In this document: positions 1 to 8,239 of the stretch, one piece after another
Numbering within the stretch: the stretch's first letter is position 1
Layout: each line of letters starts with the position of its first letter
Source: Pseudomonas saudimassiliensis
GTDB taxonomy: Bacteria > Pseudomonadota > Gammaproteobacteria > Pseudomonadales > Pseudomonadaceae
Assembly (NCBI RefSeq): GCF_000939975.1
Contig: NZ_LK391969.1
Span: 2,568,241 to 2,632,240, forward strand
DNA: 64,000 bases
Direction of reading: 5' to 3'
Program-made: the position numbers and the translations under genes
The notes under the pieces: generated by a model
The model's database searches: none
What the model was told of the DNA's origin: nothing
What the model saw: only the letters and a program-made list of their open reading frames with translations

Positions 1-418
1 CGATTTCCGGAATACTGCGCAGCACGATCAGCAGCAGGCGCGCCGGATAGCGCAGCAGGCGGCCGAGGTAGCTGGGTTGCCCGTTGGACAGTGCTGATAC
101 CGACAGCGCGTGGCTCGATAGCAGGCTCAGCGGCACCGCCACCAGCAGCGCCAGTACCAGGCCGGCGGTAGCCATGGCCAGGGTGTCCAGGGTCGCTTTG
201 AACAGCAGGGCAAGAAAGCCGGGCGACAGGTCCGGCGGCCAGAAGCCGGCGAGAAAGCGGGAGAAGATATCCAGGTTGCGCGGATCCAGCAGGGTCGCGG
301 GCCTGAACTCGGTCAATACCAGGCCGGGCCAGAGCACCAGCAGCGCCAGGCAGGTCAGCAGCAGCCGGGGCAGGGCCGCCGGGTCGCGGGGCGGTTGGCC
401 AGCGCCGCTCAGCTGCAT
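1..418 (-). CDS. phnE: Phosphonate-type ABC transporter permease, partial (C-terminus beyond window)
   Basis: Inner-membrane permease of a PhnDCE-type importer. Only the first 139 residues lie in the window; the gene runs off the left edge. Two hydrophobic segments are visible at about residues 17-35 and 77-101. The conserved PhnE-family RSIPEI segment follows at residues 134-139, in the region that leads to the ATPase-coupling loop. The ATG at 418 overlaps the end of the upstream ATPase gene by 10 bases, which suggests translational coupling in one operon. The substrate cannot be read from this fragment. Confidence 0.8.
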   Translation of the reverse strand, partial: MQLSGAGQPPRDPAALPRLLLTCLALLVLWPGLVLTEFRPATLLDPRNLDIFSRFLAGFWPPDLSPGFLALLFKATLDTLAMATAGLVLALLVAVPLSLLSSHALSVSALSNGQPSYLGRLLRYPARLLLIVLRSIPEI

Positions 419-1218
419 CGACCAACCGCCAGGGGCGCTGGGCTCGGGACACCATAGCCGGGGGCTGCGTCGCTGAAACTCTCATTGATGTACAGCTGGT
501 CCAGCTCGGCCTGGGTGACCTGTTCGACCGGCAGATCAAACAGGATTTGCCCGGCGCGCAGGCCAATGATCCGCGGAAAGTGCCGTAGCGCCAGGTCCAC
601 CGCATGCAGGCTGGCGATCAGGCTGATGCCGCGCTCGGCGGCAACCTCGGCCAGCAGGCTCAAGGTATGGTCCGCCAGTACCGGGTCCATGGCGGATACT
701 GGCTCGTCCGCCAGCAGTAGATCGGCCTGTTGGTACAGCACGCGGGCGATCCCCACCCGCTGCAGCTGCCCACCGGACAGCTGATCGCAGCGGGCGAACA
801 GCTTGTCCTGCAGGTCCAGGGGCGCCAGGGCGGCGCGGGCTCCGGCAACGTCCAGCGGATAGCACAGCGATACCAGCGCGCGCAGCAGTGACCAGTGGCC
901 CAGGCGCCCGGCCAGCACGGCGGTGACCACCCGCTGGCGCGGTGGCAATGGCGGGCTCTGGTGGATCAGGCCGATACGACTGCGCAGGCGACGCAGGGCG
1001 CGGCCCCGCAGGGTTGCCGGGTCGCTGCCAAGCAGGTGCAGCCGCCCGGTGCTGGGCACCAGGGCCGTACCGAGCAGCCGCAACAGGCTGGTCTTGCCCG
1101 CCCCCGAAGGGCCGATGATGGCGATCCGTTCGCCCCGCTGGACAGTCAGATCAAGGTGGCGCAGGGCTTGATAACCGTTGGCGTGGGTCAGACCCACGCC
1201 CTCAAGCCTCAGGGTCAC
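409..1218 (-). CDS. phnC: Phosphonate-type ABC transporter ATP-binding protein
   Basis: Cytoplasmic ATPase of 269 residues that powers a PhnDCE-type importer. Walker A (GPSGAGKTS) is at residues 36-44, the ABC signature LSGGQ at 147-151 and Walker B LLLADEP at 167-173. The family's usual length is about 250-280, so it looks complete. It overlaps the binding-protein gene upstream by 4 bases and the permease gene downstream by 10, a tight operon read right to left. No C-P lyase or phosphonatase genes are visible nearby, so phosphonate specificity is unproven. A phosphite or selenate importer of the same family is an alternative. Confidence 0.85.
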   Translation of the reverse strand: MTLRLEGVGLTHANGYQALRHLDLTVQRGERIAIIGPSGAGKTSLLRLLGTALVPSTGRLHLLGSDPATLRGRALRRLRSRIGLIHQSPPLPPRQRVVTAVLAGRLGHWSLLRALVSLCYPLDVAGARAALAPLDLQDKLFARCDQLSGGQLQRVGIARVLYQQADLLLADEPVSAMDPVLADHTLSLLAEVAAERGISLIASLHAVDLALRHFPRIIGLRAGQILFDLPVEQVTQAELDQLYINESFSDAAPGYGVPSPAPLAVGRCS

Positions 1219-2081
1219 TGCAGCAGGCCAGCGGCGCGGGCCGCCTCTTCGATACCCTTGTAGTTGTCAGCATTGGTCTCGACAAAACGCGACGCCCGCT
1301 GCAGATCCAGGATGGCCTTGTGCTCGGGGTTTTCCGGGTCCAGCTTGAGGAAGGCCGCCTTGATGTCCTGCACCAGCTGCGCGTCCAGATCGCCGCGCAC
1401 GGTCCAGTTGTAGTCGAAGTAGGTGGGCGTGGTGCTGTACACCCGTACCTTGCTGGTATCGACCTTCTTCTCCTCGACCAGCTTGTCCCAGACCGAGGTA
1501 TTCAGCACGCCCGCATCTACCCGGCCGGCTTCGACCCAGGCGACGGTGGCATCATGGGCGCCGGAGAAGCCGACGCGGCTGAAGTCTTCGTCCGGGTTGA
1601 TACCGTCCCGCATCAGGAAGTAGCGGGGCATCAGGTGGCCGGAGGTGGAAGAAACCGAGCCGAAGGCGAAGCTCTTGCCCTGCAGGTCCTGGTGATCCTC
1701 GATCTGCGGGTCAGCGGTGATGAAGGTGCTGGTGAAGACTTCATCCTGCTCGCGTTGTACCAGCGGAATGGCATCGCCGGTGCGCAGTCGCGCCTGGACG
1801 AAGGTGAAGCCTCCCAGCCAGGCCAGATCCAGCCGGCCGGCCCCCAGCGCCTCGACCACCCCTGCGTAATCGGATACCGGCTGGAAGCGCACTTCCATAC
1901 CCAGCTCCTGCTGCAGATAGGCGCCCAGGGGCTCGAATTTGCGCAGCAGCTCGGTGGGCGCCTCATCGGGAATGGCAGAGACGCGCAACACCGTGGTCTC
2001 GGCGTGGGCGGGCAAAAAACTGGCGGCAAGGGTCATGCAAACGCCGGCCAGGATGGCCAGCGGGCGGCGAAAGGTCGACAT
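1215..2081 (-). CDS. phnD: Periplasmic substrate-binding protein, PhnD / putative selenate family
   Basis: Exported solute-binding protein of 288 residues that should deliver an oxyanion-like ligand to the downstream PhnC/PhnE pair. An N-terminal signal peptide ends near AHA (residues 25-27). The PhnD fold is suggested by the [18 protein letters not shown] and [15 protein letters not shown] segments; the serine/threonine-rich SSTSG loop matches where PhnD proteins bind the anion. The ATG at 2081 has GGAGA six bases upstream. It is the first gene of the operon. I recall close relatives annotated as putative selenate-binding proteins, so ligand identity is open. Confidence 0.8.
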   Translation of the reverse strand: MSTFRRPLAILAGVCMTLAASFLPAHAETTVLRVSAIPDEAPTELLRKFEPLGAYLQQELGMEVRFQPVSDYAGVVEALGAGRLDLAWLGGFTFVQARLRTGDAIPLVQREQDEVFTSTFITADPQIEDHQDLQGKSFAFGSVSSTSGHLMPRYFLMRDGINPDEDFSRVGFSGAHDATVAWVEAGRVDAGVLNTSVWDKLVEEKKVDTSKVRVYSTTPTYFDYNWTVRGDLDAQLVQDIKAAFLKLDPENPEHKAILDLQRASRFVETNADNYKGIEEAARAAGLLQ

Positions 2082-2216
2082 GTCATTCTCCGGTTCAATA
2101 GCGGAAGACTCCCGCCCGGGGGTCGAGGCCGAGCGAGGCGTGGCGCAAGTTTACTGGAACCGGCCGGGCGGGCAAACTGCTATACAGTGATGAGAATATC
2201 TTTTGGAGGATTTTCC

Positions 2217-3032
2217 ATGTCCTGGCCGCTGGCTGCCAATCTTTCCATGCTGTTTGCCGACCTGCCCATGGCCGAGCGTTGCCATGCGGCGGCGGAGGCG
2301 GGCTTTGATGGTGTCGAAATCCAGTTCCCCTACGACATTCCCGCCGCCACCTTGCAGAACCACCTTGCCGCCGCCGGCATGCCGCTGGTGCTGATCAACG
2401 TGCCGGCCGGGGATCTGATGACCGGCGGCCCGGGTCTGGCCGGGGTGCCCAGCCGGGAAGCTGCCTTCGATGAGGCCCTGCAACAGGCGGTGGAATATGC
2501 TCTGGTGCTGCGCCCGGAGAAGGTCAACGTCCTGCCTGGCCGGCTGGCCGAGGGCGTAGATCGGGAAGCAGCGCTTGATACCCTGGCGCGCAACCTGGGC
2601 AAGGCTGCCAAGGCTTTTGCCGATATCAACGTGTGCCTGGTGTGCGAGGCGATCAACCGCCACGATATGCCCGGCTTCCTGCTCGGCAGCAGCGAGGAGC
2701 TGTTGGCCATGATCGAGCGGGTCGACCACCCGAATCTCTCGGCCCAGCTGGACCTGTACCACCTGGCGCGCATGGGCGAATCGATTCCCGCGTCGGTCGC
2801 GCTGCTGGCCGGGCGGATCGGCCATGTGCAGTTTGCCGATGCACCGGGAAGGGGCGAGCCCGGCACCGGCAATCTGGATTTCCACGAAGCTTTCGGGGCG
2901 CTGAACGAGCATGGTTACCGGGGCTGGCTGGCCGCGGAGTACAAGCCCGCCTTGCCGCCGGAGCAGAGTCTGCAGTGGCTGGCGCAGTGGACTGCCGCCG
3001 GCACTTTCAGACTCCAGGCCCGCAGCGTATGA
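2217..3032 (+). CDS. hyi: Hydroxypyruvate isomerase family protein (TIM barrel)
   Basis: Cytosolic sugar-phosphate-isomerase-like TIM barrel of 271 residues, the size of Hyi/OtnI enzymes. These convert hydroxypyruvate to tartronate semialdehyde, or 2-oxo-tetronate phosphates in the OtnI branch. Visible family signatures are FDGVEIQFPYD near residue 29, VCEAINRHDMPG in the middle and GHVQFADAPGRGEPGTG toward the end. The last has the metal-binding His/Asp/Glu context. The ATG at 2217 follows GGAGGA with good spacing; an open frame continues upstream but lacks such a site. No glyoxylate carboligase or tartronate reductase gene lies beside it, so the exact reaction is uncertain. Confidence 0.82.
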   Translation: MSWPLAANLSMLFADLPMAERCHAAAEAGFDGVEIQFPYDIPAATLQNHLAAAGMPLVLINVPAGDLMTGGPGLAGVPSREAAFDEALQQAVEYALVLRPEKVNVLPGRLAEGVDREAALDTLARNLGKAAKAFADINVCLVCEAINRHDMPGFLLGSSEELLAMIERVDHPNLSAQLDLYHLARMGESIPASVALLAGRIGHVQFADAPGRGEPGTGNLDFHEAFGALNEHGYRGWLAAEYKPALPPEQSLQWLAQWTAAGTFRLQARSV

Positions 3033-3432
3033 CCTGGGCCCGCACCAGCCGCTCGCCGGCTGCGGTTTCCAGCCAGCCCACCGGCTGCCAACCGAGCCGG
3101 TAGGCGGTGAAGCGATATTGCTGCCCACCGGCCAGGTCCCATGCCACCCCGAGAATGCAGCTGCGTCGGCGTGGTTCGGACTCCTGCCCCAACCCGCCCA
3201 TGCCGCCGGGTATGTCGAACCGGTAGCGCACCTGTAGCTGACGCAAGCCGGGCTCCAAGTCCGGGAAACGCAATTGCCGCACCAGTTCGCCGTCCACTCG
3301 GTAGGCGCGCATGTCCGCCCGGGGGCTGCTGTCCAGGGCGATACGCGCCAGGTCGGCCGCCAGCGGCGCCGGTGGCGACTGGACGCAGCCGGCGAGCAAG
3401 GCAAACAGCAAAAGCAGGGTTTTATATGCCAA
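3007..3432 (-). CDS. Hypothetical small lipoprotein
   Basis: Predicted lipoprotein of about 141 residues. Starting at the TTG at 3432 gives a compact lipoprotein signal (LAYKTLLLLFALLAGC), with the lipobox LAGC cysteine near residue 16. GAGGA lies about nine bases upstream. An ATG at 3459 is the alternative start but lacks a clear ribosome site. The mature part is rich in Arg and aromatic residues and I recognise no domain. Its 3' end overlaps the end of the convergent isomerase gene by 26 bases. Confidence 0.6.
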   Translation of the reverse strand: MAYKTLLLLFALLAGCVQSPPAPLAADLARIALDSSPRADMRAYRVDGELVRQLRFPDLEPGLRQLQVRYRFDIPGGMGGLGQESEPRRRSCILGVAWDLAGGQQYRFTAYRLGWQPVGWLETAAGERLVRAQVIRCGPGV

Positions 3433-3590
3433 GTGGAGGGTCCTCGGGCCAGCTTGCATAAACCGCACTGCTGGTCCCCGATCAACCGGGCGCATAGCGC
3501 TGGCGGGGGCGGGCGTGGCGCGGCATTCTCCCTGCATCGGCTCACCCTGCGCTGCACCCATCACCAGCGCACCAACAGGAGAACTCAGAC

Positions 3591-4439
3591 ATGCAGGACT
3601 TTCAGAACAAGGTAGCAGTGATCACCGGCGGCGGTAGCGGTCTGGGCCGGGAATTGGCGCTGTGCTGCGCCGGGCGCGGCATGAAACTGGTGCTGGGCGA
3701 CGTTGACGAAGCGGGCATGCAGGAAACCCTGCGCCTGGTCGAGGCCGCCCACCCGGGCACCGAAGCGGTCACCATGCGCCTGGATGTCTCCCGCCTGGAG
3801 CAGGTAGAAGAACTGGCCGCCCTGAGCAAGAGCCGCTTCGGCGGTGCGCACCTGGTGTTCAACAATGCCGGCGTCAGCGTCAACGGGCCGATCTGGAAGA
3901 ACACCGTACACGACTGGGAGTGGGTGCTGGGCGTCAACCTCTATGGCGTGGTCTGGGGCATCAAGGCCTTCACCCCGATGCTGATCGAGCAGGACGAAGG
4001 GCACATCATCAATACCGCCTCCGCCGCCGGCTGGCTCAACGGTCCGAGCAGCGGGATCTACAACGTCAGCAAGACCTCGGTGGTGGCCATCTCCGAGACC
4101 CTGGCCCTGGACCTGCGCGATGCCCAGGCCAACGTCGGTGTGACCGTGCTGTGCCCGGCATTCTTCCCCACCGGCATTCACCAGTCCGACCGCAACCGCC
4201 CGGCGGACAAGGCCCAGACCGTGGAGAAGACCGAGGTATCGCTCAAGCGCGCCGAGGCACTGAAGTACGCGGTCGAACACGGTCGCATCCCCGCCGCCGA
4301 CATCGCCGAGATGACCCTCAAGGCCGTGGAAAAGAACCAGTTCTACGTCTTCCCGCACCGCAAGATCAAGACCCTGATCAAGCTGCGCGCCGAAGCAGCC
4401 GACCGGGAAGAGGGCGTCTTCGATTCGATGAACCCTTAA
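3591..4439 (+). CDS. Short-chain dehydrogenase/reductase (SDR family)
   Basis: Classical SDR oxidoreductase of 282 residues, NAD(P)-dependent. The cofactor loop TGGGSGLG is at residues 12-19 and NNAG follows the fourth strand. The catalytic YNVSK is at about residues 157-161 with a Ser in the AASAAG segment before it. A 40-residue extension beyond the classic 250-residue core is seen in many Pseudomonas SDRs of unknown substrate. The ATG is preceded by AGGAG nine bases away. It stands alone, transcribed away from the lipoprotein gene, and the next feature downstream is a REP-like palindrome. The substrate cannot be inferred. Confidence 0.85.
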   Translation: MQDFQNKVAVITGGGSGLGRELALCCAGRGMKLVLGDVDEAGMQETLRLVEAAHPGTEAVTMRLDVSRLEQVEELAALSKSRFGGAHLVFNNAGVSVNGPIWKNTVHDWEWVLGVNLYGVVWGIKAFTPMLIEQDEGHIINTASAAGWLNGPSSGIYNVSKTSVVAISETLALDLRDAQANVGVTVLCPAFFPTGIHQSDRNRPADKAQTVEKTEVSLKRAEALKYAVEHGRIPAADIAEMTLKAVEKNQFYVFPHRKIKTLIKLRAEAADREEGVFDSMNP

Positions 4440-4446
4440 CGGCCAG

Positions 4447-4520
4447 ATCGCCCCGAGGTCGGGCCTCCTACAGAAAATCGTGCCGCGTGCACAATCCGTG
4501 GGAGGGGCGACCTCGCGCTC
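4447..4520. repeat. REP-like inverted pair
   Basis: Two arms face each other: CGAGGTCGGGCCTCC at 4454-4468 and its near reverse complement at 4500-4515 (about 13 of 15 matching). The same CGAGGTCGCCCCTCCTAC motif recurs at 18996-19013. The arms sit just after the SDR stop, which is typical of intergenic REP elements in pseudomonads. Confidence 0.65.
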
Positions 4521-4603
4521 AGGACGCGGTAGATGGAAAAATGGCACCTGGAGCCGGGAAACGGGTCAATAGCAGCACGACCCCCTGTTAAAGGAGAACT
4601 GCC

Positions 4604-4864
4604 ATGCGATTGACTTACCTCTGTATTCCTCTGTTCGCCGCGGTGCTGGTTGGCTGCGGTGAAGAGGAAGAAGCCACCTTCCCAGAAACCAACACCGCGC
4701 CGCAGACAGAAGAGTACGGCACCCCGACCGACCCCACCGGCGACTCGACTGTCCCGAATAACACCACCGAGCAACCGCCAGCAGGCAGCGGTACGGGAAT
4801 GGGCACCGATTCCGGCGAGCTGACCGACCCGGCTACCGGCCAAGGGACCAGCACTACCCAATAA
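4604..4864 (+). CDS. Small acidic lipoprotein
   Basis: Predicted 86-residue lipoprotein. The signal MRLTYLCIPLFAAVLVGC ends in a lipobox with the acylated cysteine at residue 18. The rest is a low-complexity tail rich in Thr, Pro, Glu and Gly with no recognisable domain, probably a flexible periplasmic or surface spacer. AAGGAGA precedes the ATG. The next gene encodes a paralogue with nearly the same signal peptide (MRL.YL.IPLFA...GCG), so the pair arose by tandem duplication and the tails diverged. Function unknown. Confidence 0.6.
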   Translation: MRLTYLCIPLFAAVLVGCGEEEEATFPETNTAPQTEEYGTPTDPTGDSTVPNNTTEQPPAGSGTGMGTDSGELTDPATGQGTSTTQ

Positions 4865-4961
4865 CGTGCCGATAACGCTTGGGGCCGGAGTGCGGATATT
4901 CGGCACTTTACCGGCCCCAAGCCTGTCAAAACGCATGGACCATTACCAGTGGAGAACCGCC

Positions 4962-5315
4962 ATGCGTCTTAGCTACCTGAGTATTCCCCTGTTTGCGCTG
5001 CTGCTGGCCGGCTGCGGCGATGACGAACCCGATACCGCGCCGATGAATGATCCAGCGCCCGCGGAAGAGACCTTCGAGGCCCCGGTCGATCCGGTCGATG
5101 AGCCCATGTCGCCCACCGACGACACCCCCGCGCCGGCAACCGACCCGCTGGACGCAGCGGACGAGCCCATGCCGCCCGCTGAAGATGCCATGACGCCGGA
5201 GGACGAGAACCTGCAACGGTCCCTCGACCGGGATCCGGGGTTGGGCACCGAGAGCGCTTCGCCTAACGAGCGAGTGGACCCGGGCATCGACCGCGATACC
5301 TCGACATCGCCTTGA
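4962..5315 (+). CDS. Small acidic lipoprotein, paralogue of the preceding gene
   Basis: Predicted 117-residue lipoprotein with signal MRLSYLSIPLFALLLAGC and acylated cysteine at residue 18. The tail is Pro/Asp/Glu-rich with repeated (D/E)EPMPP-type phrases and no catalytic motif. I chose the ATG at 4962 because it is preceded by GGAGAA and matches the start of the paralogue upstream; an open frame extends to 4866 without a ribosome site. A strong hairpin follows the stop and likely ends transcription. Function unknown. Confidence 0.6.
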   Translation: MRLSYLSIPLFALLLAGCGDDEPDTAPMNDPAPAEETFEAPVDPVDEPMSPTDDTPAPATDPLDAADEPMPPAEDAMTPEDENLQRSLDRDPGLGTESASPNERVDPGIDRDTSTSP

Positions 5316-5334
5316 GGGCTGATTGACGCGCCGC

Positions 5335-5364
5335 AGGCCGGGATCATCCCGGCCTAGGCCTTTT
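5335..5364 (+). terminator. Rho-independent-type terminator
   Basis: AGGCCGGGAT and ATCCCGGCCT form a near-perfect palindrome at 5335-5355. AGGCCTTTT follows. It lies between the second lipoprotein gene and the convergent PhaG-like gene and could serve both. Confidence 0.6.
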
Positions 5365-5378
5365 CGTATGCTGCCTGT

Positions 5379-6242
5379 CTAGCCCACCATCGCCAAACGC
5401 CGCGCCTGCTCGGCTTCCCCCGGCAACAGGAAATGTTCCACCGCCGCGCGCACATCCTCCCAGGCCGTCTGGTGCTCGCTTTCCAGAAAATGCCCGGTGT
5501 TGCGGATGGTTACATAGGAGGAGCGCCGCGCCAGGTCAGCAAAATACAAGGCGTCCGCCGGCGTGGTGTACTTGTCCAACTCGCCATTGAGAAACAGCAG
5601 CGGAATATCCACATTGCCCACGCACTGCATATAGCGATCCGCGTCCAGGCTCAGCACCTGGCGGATGTGATGGAGCATTTGCGCGTACTCGTGCACTTCC
5701 AGCGTGGAGATATGGCGGAAGTTGCACCGCTTGAACCGGGGCGGCAGATGCTCGCCGATGGTCTCGTTTACCAGGGTCGCGATGCGGTGCCGGTCGCAGG
5801 CCGCCAGGCATTCCTGCCCCCGTACCAGATAGTCCATCATGTCCCGGTTGAGCATGGGCGAGAAAGAGCTGATCACCGCCCGGCGGATGCGTGCGGGCCG
5901 CTGGGCCAGGGCCAGCAGGGTCGACACCGCACCCCAGGAAAAGGACATGATGTGATCGGCGCGGAAGTGCTCGATCAGATCCAGCAGAATCAACGCTTCG
6001 TCCTCCTTGCCCAGCATACCCAGCGACGGGTTATGGGGGCGGGACTGGCCGGAGTAGGGCTGGTCGAACAGCACCACGTTGAACAGCGGCTGCAGAAAGC
6101 GCAGGGCCGGCTGGAAGGAGGCGCTGGTCGCCAGCGAACCGTTCACCAGGATGACGGTGCTGTCGCTGCGCGGGTTCGGATAGAAACGCGTGTGCACCTT
6201 GTGGCCCCCGTGTACCCGCACCACCGCCTTTTCTGCATACAT
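5379..6242 (-). CDS. phaG: PhaG/RhlA-family 3-hydroxyacyl-ACP transacylase or thioesterase
   Basis: Cytosolic alpha/beta-hydrolase of 287 residues. The family channels (R)-3-hydroxyacyl chains from fatty-acid synthesis to CoA or free acid for mcl-PHA (PhaG) or to rhamnolipid precursors (RhlA). From memory, segments such as ILVNGSLAT, NVVLFDQPY, FRADHIMSFSWG and EYAQM match PhaG more closely than RhlA. The probable nucleophile is Ser102 (SWG), with Asp in NGELDKYTT and His in GHFLE. I chose the ATG at 6242 because GGGAGGA lies eight bases upstream. No pha synthase or rhl genes are in the window, so the physiological product is inferred. Confidence 0.78.
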   Translation of the reverse strand: MYAEKAVVRVHGGHKVHTRFYPNPRSDSTVILVNGSLATSASFQPALRFLQPLFNVVLFDQPYSGQSRPHNPSLGMLGKEDEALILLDLIEHFRADHIMSFSWGAVSTLLALAQRPARIRRAVISSFSPMLNRDMMDYLVRGQECLAACDRHRIATLVNETIGEHLPPRFKRCNFRHISTLEVHEYAQMLHHIRQVLSLDADRYMQCVGNVDIPLLFLNGELDKYTTPADALYFADLARRSSYVTIRNTGHFLESEHQTAWEDVRAAVEHFLLPGEAEQARRLAMVG

Positions 6243-6425
6243 GTCCACTGTCCTCCCGAAGCTGAATATCACCTGTGGTGCAGTTAACCCCACCCAGGTT
6301 ACAGGGGGGTGTCAGCGGGCGACCGTTCGGCGGGCAAGACAGACTCTTCCCCGGTAAACCCTTGCTAGACTCTGGTCAGATCACCCCGAAGTCGGGGCTT
6401 GTAAAAACATGGCCGGGAGATTTTC

Positions 6426-7673
6426 ATGTCGCGCAATATCGTCGTTCTGGGCGCCGGAATGGTCGGCGTTTCCATCGCCTGGCATCTGGTGCGCCGCGGG
6501 CACACCGTTACCCTGGTGGACCGCCGCGAGCCGGGCCGGGAAACCTCCTTCGGCAACGCTGGCATCATCCAGCGCGAGGCGGTGCGCCCCTATGCCTTCC
6601 CCCGGGATATCGGCACCCTGCTGCGAGTGCTGCCCAACCGCGAAGTGGACATCCGCTACCGTCCGACCGGCATGGTCAGCGCTGCGGGGCCGCTGCTGCA
6701 GTATTGGCTCAACTCGGGCGGCGCGCGCTACGAGCGGATCGTCAAGGAATGGGCCTCGCTGATCATGCGCTGCCAGGACGCCCACGGCCCGATGATCGAA
6801 GCCGCCGGCGCCCAGGAACTGGTCCGCAAGGGTGGCTGGCTGGAGCTGTATCGCACCCAGGACGCGCTGGACGACCGCATCGCCAAGGCCCGGGAAGACC
6901 GCGAACGCTTCGGCGTGGAATATGAAGTGCTTAGCGCCGACCAGCTCCGCGCGGTAGAACCGCACCTGAGCACCGAGCTGATCGGCGCCATCCACTGGAC
7001 CCAGCCGTGGATGGTCTCCGACCCCGGCGCGCTGGTACTAGCCTATGCGCGCAACTTCGAGGAGCAGGGCGGCCGGGTGCTGCAGGCCAGCGTCGAGGAT
7101 ATCGTCCAGCAGGGCAGTGGCTGGCGCGTCAGCACCAGCGCAGGCCCGGTGGAGGCCGAGCAAGTCGTTGTCGCCCTGGGGCCCTGGTCCAGCGACCTGC
7201 TGCTGCGCCTGGGCATCAAGGTGCCGCTGTTCGTCAAACGGGGCTACCACATGCATTACTCGGCGGAGCAGGGCGCCACCCTCAATCATTGGGTCATGGA
7301 CGCCGAACGCGGCTTTCTGCTCGAACCCATGCGCGCCGGCATCCGCCTGACCACCGGCGCCGAACTGGCCGACCTCAACGCCCCGCCCAAATACACCCAA
7401 CTGGCCGCCGCCGAACGCGCCGCGCGCAGCCTCTTCCCCCTCGGCGCCCGCCGCGACGCCGAACCCTGGAAAGGCGCCCGACCCTGCATGCCCGACATGA
7501 AACCCGTCATCGGCCCGGCACCGGGTAAAAATGGCCTCTGGCTGGCCTTCGGTCATGGCCACCAGGGCTTCACCCTGGGGCCGGCCACCGGCGAGTTGCT
7601 GGCGCAGATGATGGATGGAGAAACGCCAGCGATCGATATGTCACCCTTTGCGGTGGATCGCTTCTCAGGGTGA
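6426..7673 (+). CDS. FAD-dependent D-amino-acid dehydrogenase-like oxidoreductase
   Basis: DAO/DadA-family flavoprotein of 415 residues. The N-terminal dinucleotide fold (VLGAGMVGVSIAWHL, residues 6-20) binds FAD. A GNAGIIQ segment follows at about residues 42-48. The C-terminal PVIGPAPGKNGLWLAFGHGHQGFTLGPATG closing segment is typical of DadA-like enzymes. These usually oxidise D-amino acids or related amines at the inner membrane and pass electrons to quinone. GGGAGA precedes the ATG. No alanine racemase lies next door, so it is probably a DadA paralogue. The CrcZ-like RNA starts about 150 bases after its stop. Confidence 0.78.
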   Translation: MSRNIVVLGAGMVGVSIAWHLVRRGHTVTLVDRREPGRETSFGNAGIIQREAVRPYAFPRDIGTLLRVLPNREVDIRYRPTGMVSAAGPLLQYWLNSGGARYERIVKEWASLIMRCQDAHGPMIEAAGAQELVRKGGWLELYRTQDALDDRIAKAREDRERFGVEYEVLSADQLRAVEPHLSTELIGAIHWTQPWMVSDPGALVLAYARNFEEQGGRVLQASVEDIVQQGSGWRVSTSAGPVEAEQVVVALGPWSSDLLLRLGIKVPLFVKRGYHMHYSAEQGATLNHWVMDAERGFLLEPMRAGIRLTTGAELADLNAPPKYTQLAAAERAARSLFPLGARRDAEPWKGARPCMPDMKPVIGPAPGKNGLWLAFGHGHQGFTLGPATGELLAQMMDGETPAIDMSPFAVDRFSG

Positions 7674-7689
7674 TACCTTTTGTGGGGCC

Positions 7690-7720
7690 GGTAACACTTA
7701 AGGGGGTGAAAGGTAACACT
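7690..7720 (+). promoter_or_regulatory. Direct repeats, possible CbrB-type activator site
   Basis: GGTAACACT occurs twice, at 7690-7698 and 7712-7720, 22 bases apart (two helical turns). It lies 75-105 bases upstream of a sigma-54 promoter, where an enhancer-binding protein would sit. GTAACA is the half-site I recall for CbrB. Two copies in direct rather than inverted orientation make the assignment tentative. Confidence 0.45.
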
Positions 7721-7794
7721 GGGGTGTGCGGCGGGTACCCCAAGAAATCGACAAATACAGCTAAGTGACTGATTTACAAGGTATGTTCAAAACC

Positions 7795-7809
7795 TGGCAC
7801 GCGCTCTGC
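7795..7809 (+). promoter_or_regulatory. Sigma-54 (-24/-12) promoter of the CrcZ-like RNA
   Basis: TGGCACGCGCTCTGC matches the consensus TGGCACG-N4-TTGC with one mismatch in the -12 box. The nearest downstream gene starts more than 400 bases away, so the transcript is probably non-coding at first. The expected start is near 7821. Confidence 0.65.
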
Positions 7810-7820
7810 AATGTTATTGG

Positions 7821-8085
7821 TACAACAAAAATAAAAACCGCGAAAACTCACTAATAAAAACAAGATTCAGCTCCACACATAACAAGAACAACACGGTGCG
7901 AGTGCAGCAAACTGATTTTTTTGGAGAATGGGAAGGTCTCTTCCTGCGCATCCAAAGCAATCCGCTTGCTTTAGGCAACCCGGGATGGGTTTCAGGGCGG
8001 CACTGCCGCCGGCTAAAAGAACAAGAAAAGCTCAGAAAAACAAGAACACCAGAGGGGAGCGTAAGCTCCCCTTTGAGCTTTCTGG
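7821..8085 (+). ncRNA. CrcZ/CrcY-like Hfq/Crc-titrating small RNA
   Basis: Candidate RNA of about 260 nt. Five A-rich motifs of the AAnAAnAA type bound by Hfq/Crc are present: near 7826-7840 (AACAAAAATAAAAA), 7853-7863, 7879-7892 (AACAAGAACAACA), 8019-8029 (AGAACAAGAAAAG) and 8036-8047 (AAAAACAAGAACA). A sigma-54 promoter lies upstream. A GC hairpin (AGGGGAGC-GTAA-GCTCCCCT, 8053-8072) with a T-rich tail closes the unit. CrcZ, CrcY and CrcX of pseudomonads share this design: CbrB/sigma-54 activation, repeated CA motifs and relief of catabolite repression. The transcript ends are estimates; at about 260 nt it would be shorter than the roughly 350-400 nt I recall for known members. Confidence 0.68.
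8053..8085 (+). terminator. Hairpin terminator of the small RNA
   Basis: Eight-base-pair stem AGGGGAGC/GCTCCCCT with a GTAA loop, followed by TTTGAGCTTTCT. The T tract is interrupted, so termination may be less than complete. Confidence 0.55.
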
Positions 8086-8196
8086 GATTTGGAAAAATCA
8101 CTTCAACCTCACCACGAGACTGCCGTCCCGAACATACAAGCCGCTCTCCACCGGCACCGGCACGACATTCCTGATAGCCTTTTGATGTCATCTGGT

Positions 8197-8202
8197 TATA
8201 CT
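8197..8202 (+). promoter_or_regulatory. -10-like box before the CHASE2 operon
   Basis: TATACT matches the sigma-70 -10 consensus at five of six bases. No good -35 is spaced at 17 bases. A start near 8209 would exclude the GTG at 8207 and favour the TTG at 8240 as the first codon. Confidence 0.35.
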
Positions 8203-8239
8203 TTGTGTGATCCAGTTGGCATTTCAAGGAATTATTGGT

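Noticed and set aside
5379..6242. Calling this gene rhlA (rhamnolipid precursor synthase)
   Set aside because: Remembered PhaG segments match better and no rhlB or rhl regulators are present.
7814..8227. Open frame of 137 codons on the minus strand in the gap after the DadA-like gene
   Set aside because: Cys/Phe/Ser-rich nonsense-like sequence with no ribosome site; it is antisense to the CrcZ-like RNA, whose promoter, CA motifs and hairpin explain the region better.
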